Source of the DNA: CAVRJC01 sp963721435
Lineage (GTDB): Bacteria > Actinomycetota > Acidimicrobiia > IMCC26256 > DASPTH01
Reading direction: 5' to 3'
DNA length: 64,000 nucleotides
NCBI GenBank assembly: GCA_963721435.1
Contig: CAVRJC010000006.1
Span: 248,001-312,000 of the forward strand
The position numbers and the translations under genes are program-made. A model generated the notes under the pieces. The model saw only the letters and a program-made list of their open reading frames with translations. It made no database searches and was not told the origin of the DNA. Each line of letters begins with the position of its first letter. Positions within the stretch are counted from its first letter, which is position 1. This document shows positions 1 to 7,864 of the stretch, piece by piece.

Positions 1-458
1 TGTCCGACATCCTGCGCCAGGCGGTGCTGCTCGCCATCGTGATCGGCGTCGGGTATCTCACCGGCTTCCGGATCGACGGCTCCGTCGGTGACGTCGTCCT
101 CGCATTCGTGGTCGCATTGATCTGGGGCTTCGCGCTGTTCTGGGTGTTCGCCGCGATCGGCCTGTTCGTGCGCGACGCCGAGACCGCGCAGGCGGCGTCG
201 ACGCCGTTCTTCATCCTGTTCTTCGTGTCGACCGCGGTGATCCAGGTCGACACGCTGCCCGGCTGGCTCCAGCCCTTCGCCCGCAACCAGCCGATGAGCC
301 AGGTCGCGAACGCACTGCGCGGGTTGATGGACGGCCCGGCCGCGGCCCAGCTCGTGGAGCACAGCACCAGCTACTACGTCGTCTCGTCGTTGATCTGGTG
401 CGCCGCGATCACGCTGGTGTTCGCGCCGCTCGCCATCCATGCCTACCGCAAGCCGTAG
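1..458 (+). CDS. ABC-2 type transporter permease, C-terminal part
   Basis: The coding frame is open from base 3, so the gene begins before the window. The visible ~150 residues hold several hydrophobic segments separated by short loops. The stretch RNQPMSQVANALRGLMDG before the last membrane span is typical of the DrrB/ABC-2 permease family (drug, lipid or polysaccharide exporters). It should sit in the cytoplasmic membrane and pair with an ATPase encoded upstream, outside the window. It ends four bases from the stop of the convergent smpB. The substrate cannot be told from this piece. Confidence 0.8.
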   Translation, partial: SDILRQAVLLAIVIGVGYLTGFRIDGSVGDVVLAFVVALIWGFALFWVFAAIGLFVRDAETAQAASTPFFILFFVSTAVIQVDTLPGWLQPFARNQPMSQVANALRGLMDGPAAAQLVEHSTSYYVVSSLIWCAAITLVFAPLAIHAYRKP

Positions 459-461
459 CGG

Positions 462-932
462 CTACTCGCGCATGCCCTTCATCGCCCGCTCGGTCTCGCG
501 CTTGGCGTCGCGCTCGGCCAGCGCCTGGCGCTTGTCGTATGCCCGCTTGCCTCGGGCAAGGGCGAGCTCGACCTTGGCCCGACCGTCCTTGAAGTAGACC
601 CGGAGCGGCACCAGTGTGTGCCCCTTCTCCTGCGTGCCGCGCTGGAGCTCGAGGATCTCCTTGCGGTGCAGGAGCAGCTTGCGCTTGCGCACCGGGTCGA
701 GCTCGACCCGTGAGTAGGCGTACGGCGAGATGTGCATGCCGTAGAGCCACACTTCGCCGTCCTCGACGCGCGCGTACGCCTCTTGGAGGTTGCCGCGCCC
801 GTCGCGGAGTGATTTCACCTCGGGGCCGGCGAGCATGATCCCGCACTCCCACGAGTCGAGCACGAGGTAGTCGTGGCGCGCGCGGCGGTTGGTGATCACC
901 AGCTGATCGCCGCGTCGGCTCGTCGTGCTCAT
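462..932 (-). CDS. smpB: SsrA-binding protein SmpB
   Basis: This is the tmRNA partner of trans-translation; it binds SsrA RNA and delivers it to stalled ribosomes. The 156-residue product has the usual length and family segments: NRRARHDYLVLDSWECGIML, GPEVKSLRDGR, YGMHISPYAY, RKRKLLLHRKEI and a basic tail rich in K/R and E that acts in the decoding centre. I chose MSTTSRRG as start; an ATG three codons upstream is also in frame. It converges with the ABC permease. No ssrA gene is visible here. Confidence 0.95.
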   Translation of the reverse strand: MSTTSRRGDQLVITNRRARHDYLVLDSWECGIMLAGPEVKSLRDGRGNLQEAYARVEDGEVWLYGMHISPYAYSRVELDPVRKRKLLLHRKEILELQRGTQEKGHTLVPLRVYFKDGRAKVELALARGKRAYDKRQALAERDAKRETERAMKGMRE

Positions 933-1003
933 CGCGAGCACGGTACCGGCCGCGCCGGGCCGCGGCCCCGGTAGATTGCGCCGATGGCAGCGCCCGTGAG
1001 TGG

Positions 1004-1480
1004 GTGCCGAACGAGGGGATCGACGTGGACGGGCCGGTGGTCGAGCTCACCAAGGCGCACTACGAGGTGATCGTCGGTCATTGCTTCGACGGTCTCCCCG
1101 ACGAAGCGTGCGGGTTGCTCGCGGGGCCCATGGCCAGTCCGAGTGAAGCGCCCGGCACCGGCAGCGCGCCCACCGGCGAGGTGCGCGCGGTCTACCCGTG
1201 CCGGAACGCCGACCAGTCGGCTCGCACCTACACCGTCGACTCGCGCGACTACCTCCGTGCCATGCGCGACGCCGAAGACCACGGCGACGAGATCGTCGGC
1301 GTGTGGCACTCGCACACGCACACCGACGCCTATCCGTCGACCACGGATGTGCGCCAGGCCGTCGACCCCGCGTGGGTGTACGTGATCGTGAGCCTCAAGC
1401 ACGGCGAGCCCGTGCTGCGGGCGTACGGCATCCGGGACGGCGTCACCACGGAGATGCCGGTCGAGGTCACCGACAAGTAG
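1004..1480 (+). CDS. mec: Mec-type JAMM/MPN+ metallopeptidase (CysO-cysteine peptidase)
   Basis: The complete JAMM zinc signature is present: Glu34 in EACGLLAG, and HSHTHTDAYPSTTD with His102, His104, Ser112 and Asp115. In M. tuberculosis, Mec releases cysteine from the CysO-Cys adduct formed by CysM. Here cysO and cysM lie 6 kb downstream rather than next door, but the following gene order is conserved, which supports the assignment. Translation from GTG at 1004 gives 158 residues; GTG at 1025 is an alternative start. A low-complexity S/P/G/A insert at residues 43-58 is unusual. Confidence 0.88.
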   Translation: MPNEGIDVDGPVVELTKAHYEVIVGHCFDGLPDEACGLLAGPMASPSEAPGTGSAPTGEVRAVYPCRNADQSARTYTVDSRDYLRAMRDAEDHGDEIVGVWHSHTHTDAYPSTTDVRQAVDPAWVYVIVSLKHGEPVLRAYGIRDGVTTEMPVEVTDK

Positions 1481-1510
1481 CGTCGAAACCACATCACTGG
1501 GGGTGATCAC

Positions 1511-2611
1511 ATGGCACGCGACTACCGGCTGATCTCGGCGGACGGCCATCTCATGGACCCGCCCGATCTGTGGACCGCCAACGCACCGGCGAAGTACCGG
1601 GATCAAGTGCCCCGCATGGAGCGCTTCGACAAGGGAGACGCGTGGGTCTTCCCGGACCGCGACACGCCGAGCCCGTTCAACTGGGGCGCGTGCGCGGGGC
1701 GGGCGCCCGACCAACAGGGGATCTGGTGCCGGCTCGAGGACATCCACCCCGGCTGCTACGACGCCAAGGCGCGCGTCGAGGCGCTCGATCTCGACGGCAT
1801 CGACGCCGAGCTGCTCTTCCCCAACGGCCTCGACTGGGTGGTCGACGCGCCCGACCGTGACTTCCAGCTCGCCATGACCCGCATCTACAACGACCACCTC
1901 GCCGAGGTGTGCGCCCACGCGCCCGACCGTTTCGGCGGCGCGGCCCTCGTGCCGCCGATCAGCGTCGAGGACGCGGTGGCCGAGGTGCAGCGCATGGCCG
2001 CGATGCCGGGCATCGTCGCGTTCCTCCTCAAGCGCTACCCGAACGACGAGGCCACCATCGTCCCGGAGCACGACCCGCTCTGGGCCGCGATCGCCGAGAC
2101 CGGCAAGCCGCTCACGATCCACGTGAGCCTGCGCAGCGCAGCGTCGTTCAACCAGGCGCCGATGGCGTTGCCGGGCACGGTGCACTTCTACGACGCGCCC
2201 GCACGCATGCTCGAGTTCATCTTCTCCGGCGTGCTCGACCGCTTCCCGACGCTCGACGTGTTCCTCGCCGAGATCGACTGCGGCTGGCTGCCGTACTACG
2301 CGCAGCAGTGCGACGACAACTACCGCCGTCACGCGAAGTCGGAGCTGCGCGACGTCAAGCTCGCGCGCATGCCGAGCGAGTACATGAAGGAGCGGTTCCC
2401 CGCGTCGTTCATCACCGATCCGTACGCGGTCGAGAACCGTCACGCGGTCGGCGTCGAGCGGATGCTCTGGTCGAGCGACTTCCCGCACATCACGTCCGAC
2501 TGGCCGTATTCGTGGAAGACGATCGAAGCCACGTTCATGGGCGTGCCCGACCACGAGCGCCACGCGATCCTCGCGGGCAACGCCCAACGGCTGTTCGGCT
2601 TCGGCACCTGA
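1511..2611 (+). CDS. Amidohydrolase-2 family metal-dependent hydrolase
   Basis: The 366-residue protein is of the amidohydrolase-2 type (PF04909, ACMSD/gamma-resorcylate decarboxylase relatives). Near the N-terminus ISADGHLMDP carries the metal-binding D-x-H pattern, TIHVSL supplies the mid-barrel histidine and MLWSSDFPH the late catalytic Asp. The C-terminal HAILAGNAQRLFGF is the family's closing helix. The substrate is unknown; relatives decarboxylate or hydrolyse aromatic or cyclic compounds. It starts 30 bases after mec and is followed 13 bases later by a CocE-type hydrolase, so the three may be co-transcribed. A second member of the family is at 62357-63628. Confidence 0.85.
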   Translation: MARDYRLISADGHLMDPPDLWTANAPAKYRDQVPRMERFDKGDAWVFPDRDTPSPFNWGACAGRAPDQQGIWCRLEDIHPGCYDAKARVEALDLDGIDAELLFPNGLDWVVDAPDRDFQLAMTRIYNDHLAEVCAHAPDRFGGAALVPPISVEDAVAEVQRMAAMPGIVAFLLKRYPNDEATIVPEHDPLWAAIAETGKPLTIHVSLRSAASFNQAPMALPGTVHFYDAPARMLEFIFSGVLDRFPTLDVFLAEIDCGWLPYYAQQCDDNYRRHAKSELRDVKLARMPSEYMKERFPASFITDPYAVENRHAVGVERMLWSSDFPHITSDWPYSWKTIEATFMGVPDHERHAILAGNAQRLFGFGT

Positions 2612-2624
2612 GCGTGCCCACTCC

Positions 2625-4347
2625 GTGGACGGGCTCGTGAACGTCGTCATCGAGCGCGACGTCCCCGTCGTCATGCGCGACGGTGTCACGCTGCGTGCCA
2701 ACGTGTACCGGCCCGCGGAGGGCGGGCCGTTCCCGGTGATCATGGAGCGCACTCCCTACGGCAAGGACGCGCCGCGCCCGTCGGCCGCGATCGATGCGGT
2801 GCGGCCGCGGGGCAGGGTGTCGCGGTCGTCGTGCAAGACGTCCGCGGGCAGGCCGGCTCCGAAGGCGGCTCCTTCTACATGTTCCGCGACGAGTTCACCG
2901 ACGGCTTCGACAGTGTCGAGTGGGCGGCGGCGCAGCCCTTCTGCAACGGGCACGTCGGGCTCTACGGCACGTCGTACGGCGCCAACACGTCGTGGCAGGC
3001 GGCGATCGCGGACCCGCCCGCGCTCGGCGCGATCGCGCCGACGCAGGCGCCCATCGACTATGTCGAGGGCTGGCCCTGGTTGACGCGCGACGGCGTGCTC
3101 AAGTGGGGCCTCACGCTGAACTGGACGCTCGCCGCGATCGTCGAGTCGCAGATCCGCCGGCACCGCGCGCCGCGCGAGCTCGACGCGCGGATGGAGGCGT
3201 TCGCCGCGCTGCTCGACGATCCCGACGAGCTGTTCGCGATGACTCCGTTGGTCAAGGTCGGCGAGGCGCTGCAAGAGATCATCGGCCCCGCGTGCGATGG
3301 GGGCGACGCGCCCTTGTCGTTCTTCCGGCGCGTCGTCGAACGCGACATTCCTCATGAGTGGAGCGACGGTGTGGGGCACGACCGCGCGCACTCCCGTGTC
3401 CGTGTGCCCGCGTTCATCACCGCGAGCTGGTACGACGTGATCCTCGGTCACGACCTCGAGCACTGGGCACGCATGCAGCGCGACGCCGCCCCCGCCGCGC
3501 GTGAGCAGACGCGCCTGTTGATCGGCCCGTGGTCGCACGGGATGTTCCTCAATGTCGTCGGCGAGATCGACTTCGGTCGCCGAGCGATGGGTGGGTCGCT
3601 CGACATGGGCGCCGACCTCGGGTCGCTCCAGGTCGAGTGGTTCAAACGCCGGCTCGTCGACGCGCCACCGTCCGAGCCCGACGGCCCGCGCGTCAAGCTC
3701 TTCGTGCAGGGCATCAACCGCTGGCGCGACGAAGACGACTGGCCTCTGGCGCGCGCACGTGCGACCGACTGGTTCCTGCAGCGCGACCGCGGCCTCTCGC
3801 CGTCGCCTCCGTCTGCAGGCGACGGCGACGACTCCTTCGTCTACGACCCGCTCGACCCCTGCCCGACGCGCGGCGGCGATCTCGTGAAGCCCCCCGACTT
3901 CGCGCCGGGTCCGCTCGACCAGGCGCCGATCCTCGGCCGCCGCGACGTGCTCGTGTACACGTCGGACGTGCTCGACCGCGACATCGAGGTGACGGGCCCG
4001 GTCACCGCGCGCCTGTTCGCCACCACCACCGGCGTCTCGACCGACTTCGTCGTCAAGCTGTGCGACGTCCACGAAGACGGCCGCACCTTCAACGTGTGCG
4101 ACGGCATCGTCCGCACCACTGACGACGGCATCGGCCCGTGGACCGTCGACATGTGGGCGACGTCGATCGTCTTCCTCCGCGGCCACCGCATCCTTGTGCT
4201 GGTGTCGTCGAGCGACTTCCCGCGCTACGAGCGCAACCCCAACACCGGCGAGTGCCCGTGGGAGGCCACCGTGTTCGAGCCTGTCCTGCAGCGCGTGTTC
4301 CACGACGCCGAGCACGCGTCGGCGATCGTGCTGCCCGTGGTGGGTGA
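2625..4347 (+). CDS. CocE/NonD family alpha/beta hydrolase (X-Pro dipeptidyl-peptidase type), two frame changes
   Basis: The N-terminus NVVIERDVPVVMRDGVTLRA opens an S15/CocE-like hydrolase. The nucleophile elbow is LYGTSYGANT, and a C-terminal jelly-roll includes VLVYTSDVLDRDIEVTGPVT. The frame changes near 2805-2815 (VRPRG to GQGVAVVVQDVRGQ). At the 3' end the frame runs past the expected terminus ASAIVLPVV into the next gene, while a TGA lies one base out of frame at 4345. Both look like single-base indels, not biological truncation. It probably hydrolyses esters or amides in the cytoplasm; substrate unknown. Start GTG 2625; GTG 2637 is possible. Confidence 0.82.
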
Positions 4348-4408
4348 GCGACGTGATGCAACGCCACGGCACAGGTCGGGTGAGCGGCGTGATGCAACGC
4401 CGCGGCAC
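4342..4408 (+). repeat. Imperfect 36-bp tandem duplication over a start-codon region
   Basis: Two copies of GGGTGAGCG(A/G)CGTGATGCA followed by ACGCC(A/G)CGGCAC begin at 4342 and 4378, 36 bases apart. Each copy contains a TGA, a GTG-ATG pair and a G-rich segment placed like a Shine-Dalgarno site. Because the period is 12 codons, the downstream gene has two equivalent in-frame starts (4356 and 4392). Confidence 0.85.
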
Positions 4409-5312
4409 GCCGAGCGCGTTCGTCATCAGCATCACGCCGTTCGCCGACGACGGCGAGATCGACTGGGACGGCACGCGCGCGCACTGGCAGCGCTTCAAGG
4501 ATGCCGGCATCGGTGTGTACGTCGGCGGGGGAGGCAGCGGTGAGGGTCATGCGCTCCTCGAGCACGAGGTCGACGGCCTGCTCACCCTCGCATCGAAGGA
4601 GCTCGTCGGCGCGGTGCCCACGCGCGCGATGGGCGTGGAACCGCGCACCGCGCGCCAGATGATCGAGTTCGGTCGCAAGGTGAAGGGCCACGGCCTCGAC
4701 GCGATGCAGATCTACTCGCTCGACATGGGGCACCTCGCCATCCCGCGGCCCCAGGAGCAGGAGCGCTACTTCCGCGACGTGCTCGAGCACATCGACATGC
4801 GATCGGTGATCTCCACGCACTTCTCCGTCGGGTACATGGTGCCCGTCGAGCTTCTGTGCGCGTTGTGCGTCGAGTACCCCCACGTCATCGGCATCAACGT
4901 CTCGATCGGCCAGGACTTCACGTACCTCGTGCGCGTGCTCGACGAAGTGCCCGCGCACGTCGAAGTGCACGTCGGCGGCCCGATGCACACACTGTCCGCG
5001 CTCGCGATGGGCGGCACCGGCTTCCTGTCGTCGGAGGCGAATCTCGTCCCGCAGCTCGCGAACTCGGTCGTCCGGCTCTACGCCGCCGGCGATTACGACG
5101 GCGCGGCCGACGCGTACTCCAAGGTGCTGCGCGTGTTCACGCTGCTCGGGTCACGCGTCTCGGCCAAGGCGTTGTTGCGGGCGTTCGGATTGCCGGGTGG
5201 CGACCCACGCCTTCCCCGCATGCTGCTCACCACCGAAGACGACACCACCGCCGGCCTGCAGAAGCTCGCCGAGATCGGCATCCCCGAGCTCGAGGCATTG
5301 CTGCCGTCGTAG
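4356..5312 (+). CDS. DapA/NAL-superfamily TIM-barrel protein lacking the canonical Schiff-base lysine
   Basis: About 306-318 residues with the fold signature of dihydrodipicolinate synthase/N-acetylneuraminate lyase: FVISITPFADDGEIDWDG at the N-terminus, GGGGSGEGHALLEHE for the GTTGE loop, and the late GGTGFLSSEANLVP segment. The position that is normally GIK(D/E) with the catalytic lysine reads IGINVSIGQD, and the usual YN-P tyrosine motif reads THFSVGYMVP. Class I aldolase chemistry is therefore doubtful. Two in-frame starts, 4356 and 4392, lie in a tandem duplication. It follows two hydrolases, suggesting a small catabolic block. Substrate unknown. Confidence 0.78.
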   Translation: MQRHGTGRVSGVMQRRGTPSAFVISITPFADDGEIDWDGTRAHWQRFKDAGIGVYVGGGGSGEGHALLEHEVDGLLTLASKELVGAVPTRAMGVEPRTARQMIEFGRKVKGHGLDAMQIYSLDMGHLAIPRPQEQERYFRDVLEHIDMRSVISTHFSVGYMVPVELLCALCVEYPHVIGINVSIGQDFTYLVRVLDEVPAHVEVHVGGPMHTLSALAMGGTGFLSSEANLVPQLANSVVRLYAAGDYDGAADAYSKVLRVFTLLGSRVSAKALLRAFGLPGGDPRLPRMLLTTEDDTTAGLQKLAEIGIPELEALLPS

Positions 5313-5342
5313 AACCTGCGCCCGAGTGTCCCAGCACTGGGA

Positions 5343-5693
5343 TACCGTGACACCTCGCTGGCGGGTCCGTTTCATCGCGGGGAGCTCGAGGCTGGTGATC
5401 GAGCGCTCGCGTACGTGAAGAACGACCACCTGTTTTGTGAGATCCCTTACCGCTTCAAGGGCAAGGCGTGTCGGTATCTCCCCGACTTCATTGTGCGAAT
5501 CGGCGACGACCGCTTCGTCCTCGTCGAGGGCAAGGGCCGTCAGACTTCGAAGGACGACGCCAAGGAGACCGCGGCGAAGCGTTGGGTCGCGGCGGTGAAC
5601 GAAGATGGCCAGTGGGGTCACTGGTCGCACTGTGTCGTGCGCGAAGGCCGAGGTACGGGATGCCATTACTGCCGCGCTCGCGCTCGACGTTGA
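5343..5693 (+). pseudogene. Remnant of a type III restriction enzyme Res subunit (C-terminal nuclease part)
   Basis: The last ~92 codons (GTG at 5415) read VKNDHLFCEIPYRFKGKACR then YLPDFIVRIGDDRFVLVEGKG, the PD-(D/E)xK nuclease signature at the C-terminus of type III Res subunits, followed by AKRWVAAVNEDGQWGHW. Helicase motifs and a mod methylase are absent, so this is a fragment and not a working system. The frame is open upstream to about 5343 without recognisable Res sequence. It lies between the DapA-like gene and a RadC-like gene. Confidence 0.7.
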
Positions 5694-5769
5694 TGTCGTA
5701 GGCGCGCAGTAGGTTCTCCCTGACTTCTCCTGCCCTTCCTCCGTTCGCGTGCAACGCAGGAGGAAGACA

Positions 5770-6177
5770 GTGGAAGATCGAGAACGCGGCTTACCGCGAC
5801 GGTTTCGCGGAGCCGATGACGTCGCGCGATTCGTTCGGGGCGTGTTGTGTTCCGCGGCCTTGGAGCCGACCGGTCCGGGTCTCCTCGTCATCGGCATTGA
5901 CGAGCAGTGTGAGCTCGTAGGCCTGGGCGCCCAGTCGCAGCGCTTCAGGGCGCGCGAGCTACGCGCTCACGAGCTGTGTGCGTTGGCCGCCACGCTGGAA
6001 GCCGACGCCTTGGTACTCGCGCAGTTCGAGCCTCCGGGGGAGCACGTGCCGGCGCTCGATGAGGCATTCGAGTTCCTCATGCTCGCTGCTGACTGCGACG
6101 AGCAGGGCTTGTGCGTTGTCGACTGCGTCGTGGTCTCCGGTCACCGGTGGTGGTCACTTCGGTCGCTTGCAGCATGA
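5770..6177 (+). CDS. RadC/JAB-like hypothetical protein
   Basis: A 135-residue protein started at GTG 5770 because AGGAGG lies six bases upstream; GTG 5749 is also in frame. The C-terminal part resembles a degenerate RadC/JAB domain: EPPGEHVPALDEAFEFLMLA, then GLCVVDCVVVSGHRWWSL, where RadC proteins normally have a D-H pair before the last strand. The zinc-binding H-x-H is not obvious, so catalysis is uncertain. It lies directly upstream of the DUF222-HNH gene. A DNA-repair or mobile-element role would fit, but this is inference. Confidence 0.45.
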   Translation: MEDRERGLPRRFRGADDVARFVRGVLCSAALEPTGPGLLVIGIDEQCELVGLGAQSQRFRARELRAHELCALAATLEADALVLAQFEPPGEHVPALDEAFEFLMLAADCDEQGLCVVDCVVVSGHRWWSLRSLAA

Positions 6178-6228
6178 ATCCGAAGAATCTCGGAAAAGGG
6201 TTGCAGTGAGCGGTTTCGGGTATTAGGA

Positions 6229-6244
6229 TCGAACATGTGTTCGA
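6229..6244. promoter_or_regulatory. LexA SOS box
   Basis: TCGAACATGTGTTCGA is a perfect match to the actinobacterial LexA operator TCGAAC-N4-GTTCGA. It overlaps the GTG start (6237) of the DUF222-HNH gene. Some REP13E12-family genes of M. tuberculosis are known LexA-regulated SOS genes, so damage-induced expression is likely here. Confidence 0.85.
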
Positions 6245-7508
6245 CTCCGATCTGGCCGCCGTTGAAGACCCGATGCAGGGGTTGCACGTGCGGTTGGAGG
6301 CGCTTGCCGGCCAGGACCGGTCGGGGTGGGCCCCCGGGGCATTGTCGGAGCTGGTGGTCGAGCTCGCCGGCGTGGTGGAACGGGCTGAGGCCGAGCTCTT
6401 GCGCGTGGTAGGCGAGTGGGACACCACCGGCGCATGGGAGCTCGATGGTGCCGCCACGCCCGCGAGTTGGCTCGCAGCGCGGATCCCGCGGACGCGTCCG
6501 GAGGCGGTGGGGCTGGTGCGTGACGCGCGGCTCCTTCGTCGGCATGAACGCACGGCGAAGGCACTCGCGGCCGGTGACATCACATCGAGCCACGTCGAGA
6601 CGATGAGCCGCGCCGCGCGCGGTCGCCGCGACAGCTTCGAAGCCGACGAGGACATGGTGTTGCGCTTCGCGCCGGAGTTGCGGCCGACGGAGTTCGTGAC
6701 CGCGATGCAGCACTGGTGTCAGGTCGTCGACGACGAGCGCCGCAAGCGTGACCCGAACGCGAAGTTCGACCAACGGTTCTTGGAGCTCCACAAGACCTTC
6801 GACGGGCACTCGAACCTCGATGGGTTCCTCGACCAGGAAGCCGCCGCGCTGCTCGAACGGGCACTCGCGAAGATCATGGGACCACCGGATCCTCGCAACG
6901 GGCTCGTCCCGCCCCGAACGGCGCGCCAACGCCGAGCCGATGCGCTCATCGACATGGCCCGTGAATCGCTCGCCAATGCGACACCCGGCGGGCATGTCCC
7001 CGCCCACGTCGACGCCGTCTACGACCTCAACACCATCGAGCACGACGAACCGGATGCTGCGCAACGCCGCCGCGAGATCTTCGGGCGCGGCCACACCATC
7101 GGCGGCCGTCCCGCGGCACGAGCGACGCTCGAACGACTCTGCTGCGACGCCGGCATCGCCCGGGTGGTCATGGCCGGCGACTCCGAAGTCCTCGACCTCG
7201 GCCGCCGCCACCGATTCCCGACCGCCGCGCAGTTCCGGGCCCTCGTGCTTCGCGACCGGCACTGCCAGTTCCCGGGCTGTGACCGTCCCCCCGAATGGAC
7301 CGACGCCCACCACATCGTCCACTGGCTCCACGGCGGCACCACCGACCTCGACAACCTCGTGTTGTTGTGCCGCTACCACCACGTCACATGCCACGAAGGC
7401 AACTGGACGCTCCACCGAGAACCAGACGGCCACGTCAGCGCCATCCCACCACCCGAGCCGTGGGAACGACCACCCCCACGCGGCTCACCCCTCGACCTCG
7501 CCGCCTGA
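6237..7508 (+). CDS. DUF222/13E12-repeat family HNH endonuclease
   Basis: The 423-residue protein joins an N-terminal helical DUF222 region (about residues 30-300) to a C-terminal HNH nuclease: FRALVLRDRHCQFPGCDRPP, TDAHHIVHWLHGGTTDLDNL and LLCRYHHVTCHEG carry the zinc Cys pairs and the H-H-N-H residues. The family is multicopy and mobile in actinobacteria (REP13E12 in mycobacteria). The start GTG is embedded in a perfect LexA box. A downstream ATG at 6273 would also give a near-complete protein and would separate the start from the operator. Function in the family is not established. Confidence 0.9.
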   Translation: MFDSDLAAVEDPMQGLHVRLEALAGQDRSGWAPGALSELVVELAGVVERAEAELLRVVGEWDTTGAWELDGAATPASWLAARIPRTRPEAVGLVRDARLLRRHERTAKALAAGDITSSHVETMSRAARGRRDSFEADEDMVLRFAPELRPTEFVTAMQHWCQVVDDERRKRDPNAKFDQRFLELHKTFDGHSNLDGFLDQEAAALLERALAKIMGPPDPRNGLVPPRTARQRRADALIDMARESLANATPGGHVPAHVDAVYDLNTIEHDEPDAAQRRREIFGRGHTIGGRPAARATLERLCCDAGIARVVMAGDSEVLDLGRRHRFPTAAQFRALVLRDRHCQFPGCDRPPEWTDAHHIVHWLHGGTTDLDNLVLLCRYHHVTCHEGNWTLHREPDGHVSAIPPPEPWERPPPRGSPLDLAA

Positions 7509-7572
7509 AGCGAGCGCCCCCGCCGAGCACTGCAAATCCCGACCGGTCGGGTCACGCTTGTAGCATGACCGC

Positions 7573-7848
7573 ATGGCTGTCGAGGTTCGTCTGCCCACCC
7601 TCCTGCGCGCCCACGCCGATGGTGCGTCGGCGGTCGCGGCCGAGGGTGCGACGGTGGGCGAGGTGTTCGCCGACCTCACCACGAGGTACCCGGGCCTGTC
7701 CGAGCAGCTGGTCGACGGCTCGGGCGGCCTGCACAAGTTCGTGAACGTGTACCGCAACGACGACGACATCCGGTACCTCGACCAGCTCGACACCAAGGTC
7801 GCCGACGGCGACACGATCTCGATCCTCCCGGCGGTCGCCGGGGGCTGA
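7573..7848 (+). CDS. cysO: CysO sulfur-carrier protein (MoaD/ThiS fold)
   Basis: A 91-residue ubiquitin-like protein. It has the MoaD-type core (EVRLPTLLRAHADG, TVGEVFADLTTRYPGL, VNVYRNDDDIRYL) and ends in the exposed diglycine ...ISILPAVAGG that is thiocarboxylated in this family. CysO-COSH is the sulfide donor of the O-phosphoserine cysteine route. cysM follows after 16 bases. Start ATG 7573. Confidence 0.94.
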   Translation: MAVEVRLPTLLRAHADGASAVAAEGATVGEVFADLTTRYPGLSEQLVDGSGGLHKFVNVYRNDDDIRYLDQLDTKVADGDTISILPAVAGG

Positions 7849-7864
7849 CGCTGCCCGGGGCACC

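Noticed and set aside
4342..4408. A CRISPR-like repeat unit
   Set aside because: There are only two imperfect copies, directly adjacent with no spacer pattern and no cas genes; it is a coding-region tandem duplication.
929..4510. Long minus-strand open frames opposite mec, the amidohydrolase and the CocE-like gene
   Set aside because: The plus-strand genes have clear catalytic motifs; the antisense frames have shadow composition and no motif.
5343..6177. An active type III restriction-modification or defence island
   Set aside because: There is no methylase, no helicase motifs and only the last nuclease part of Res; the next gene is RadC-like, not a modification subunit.
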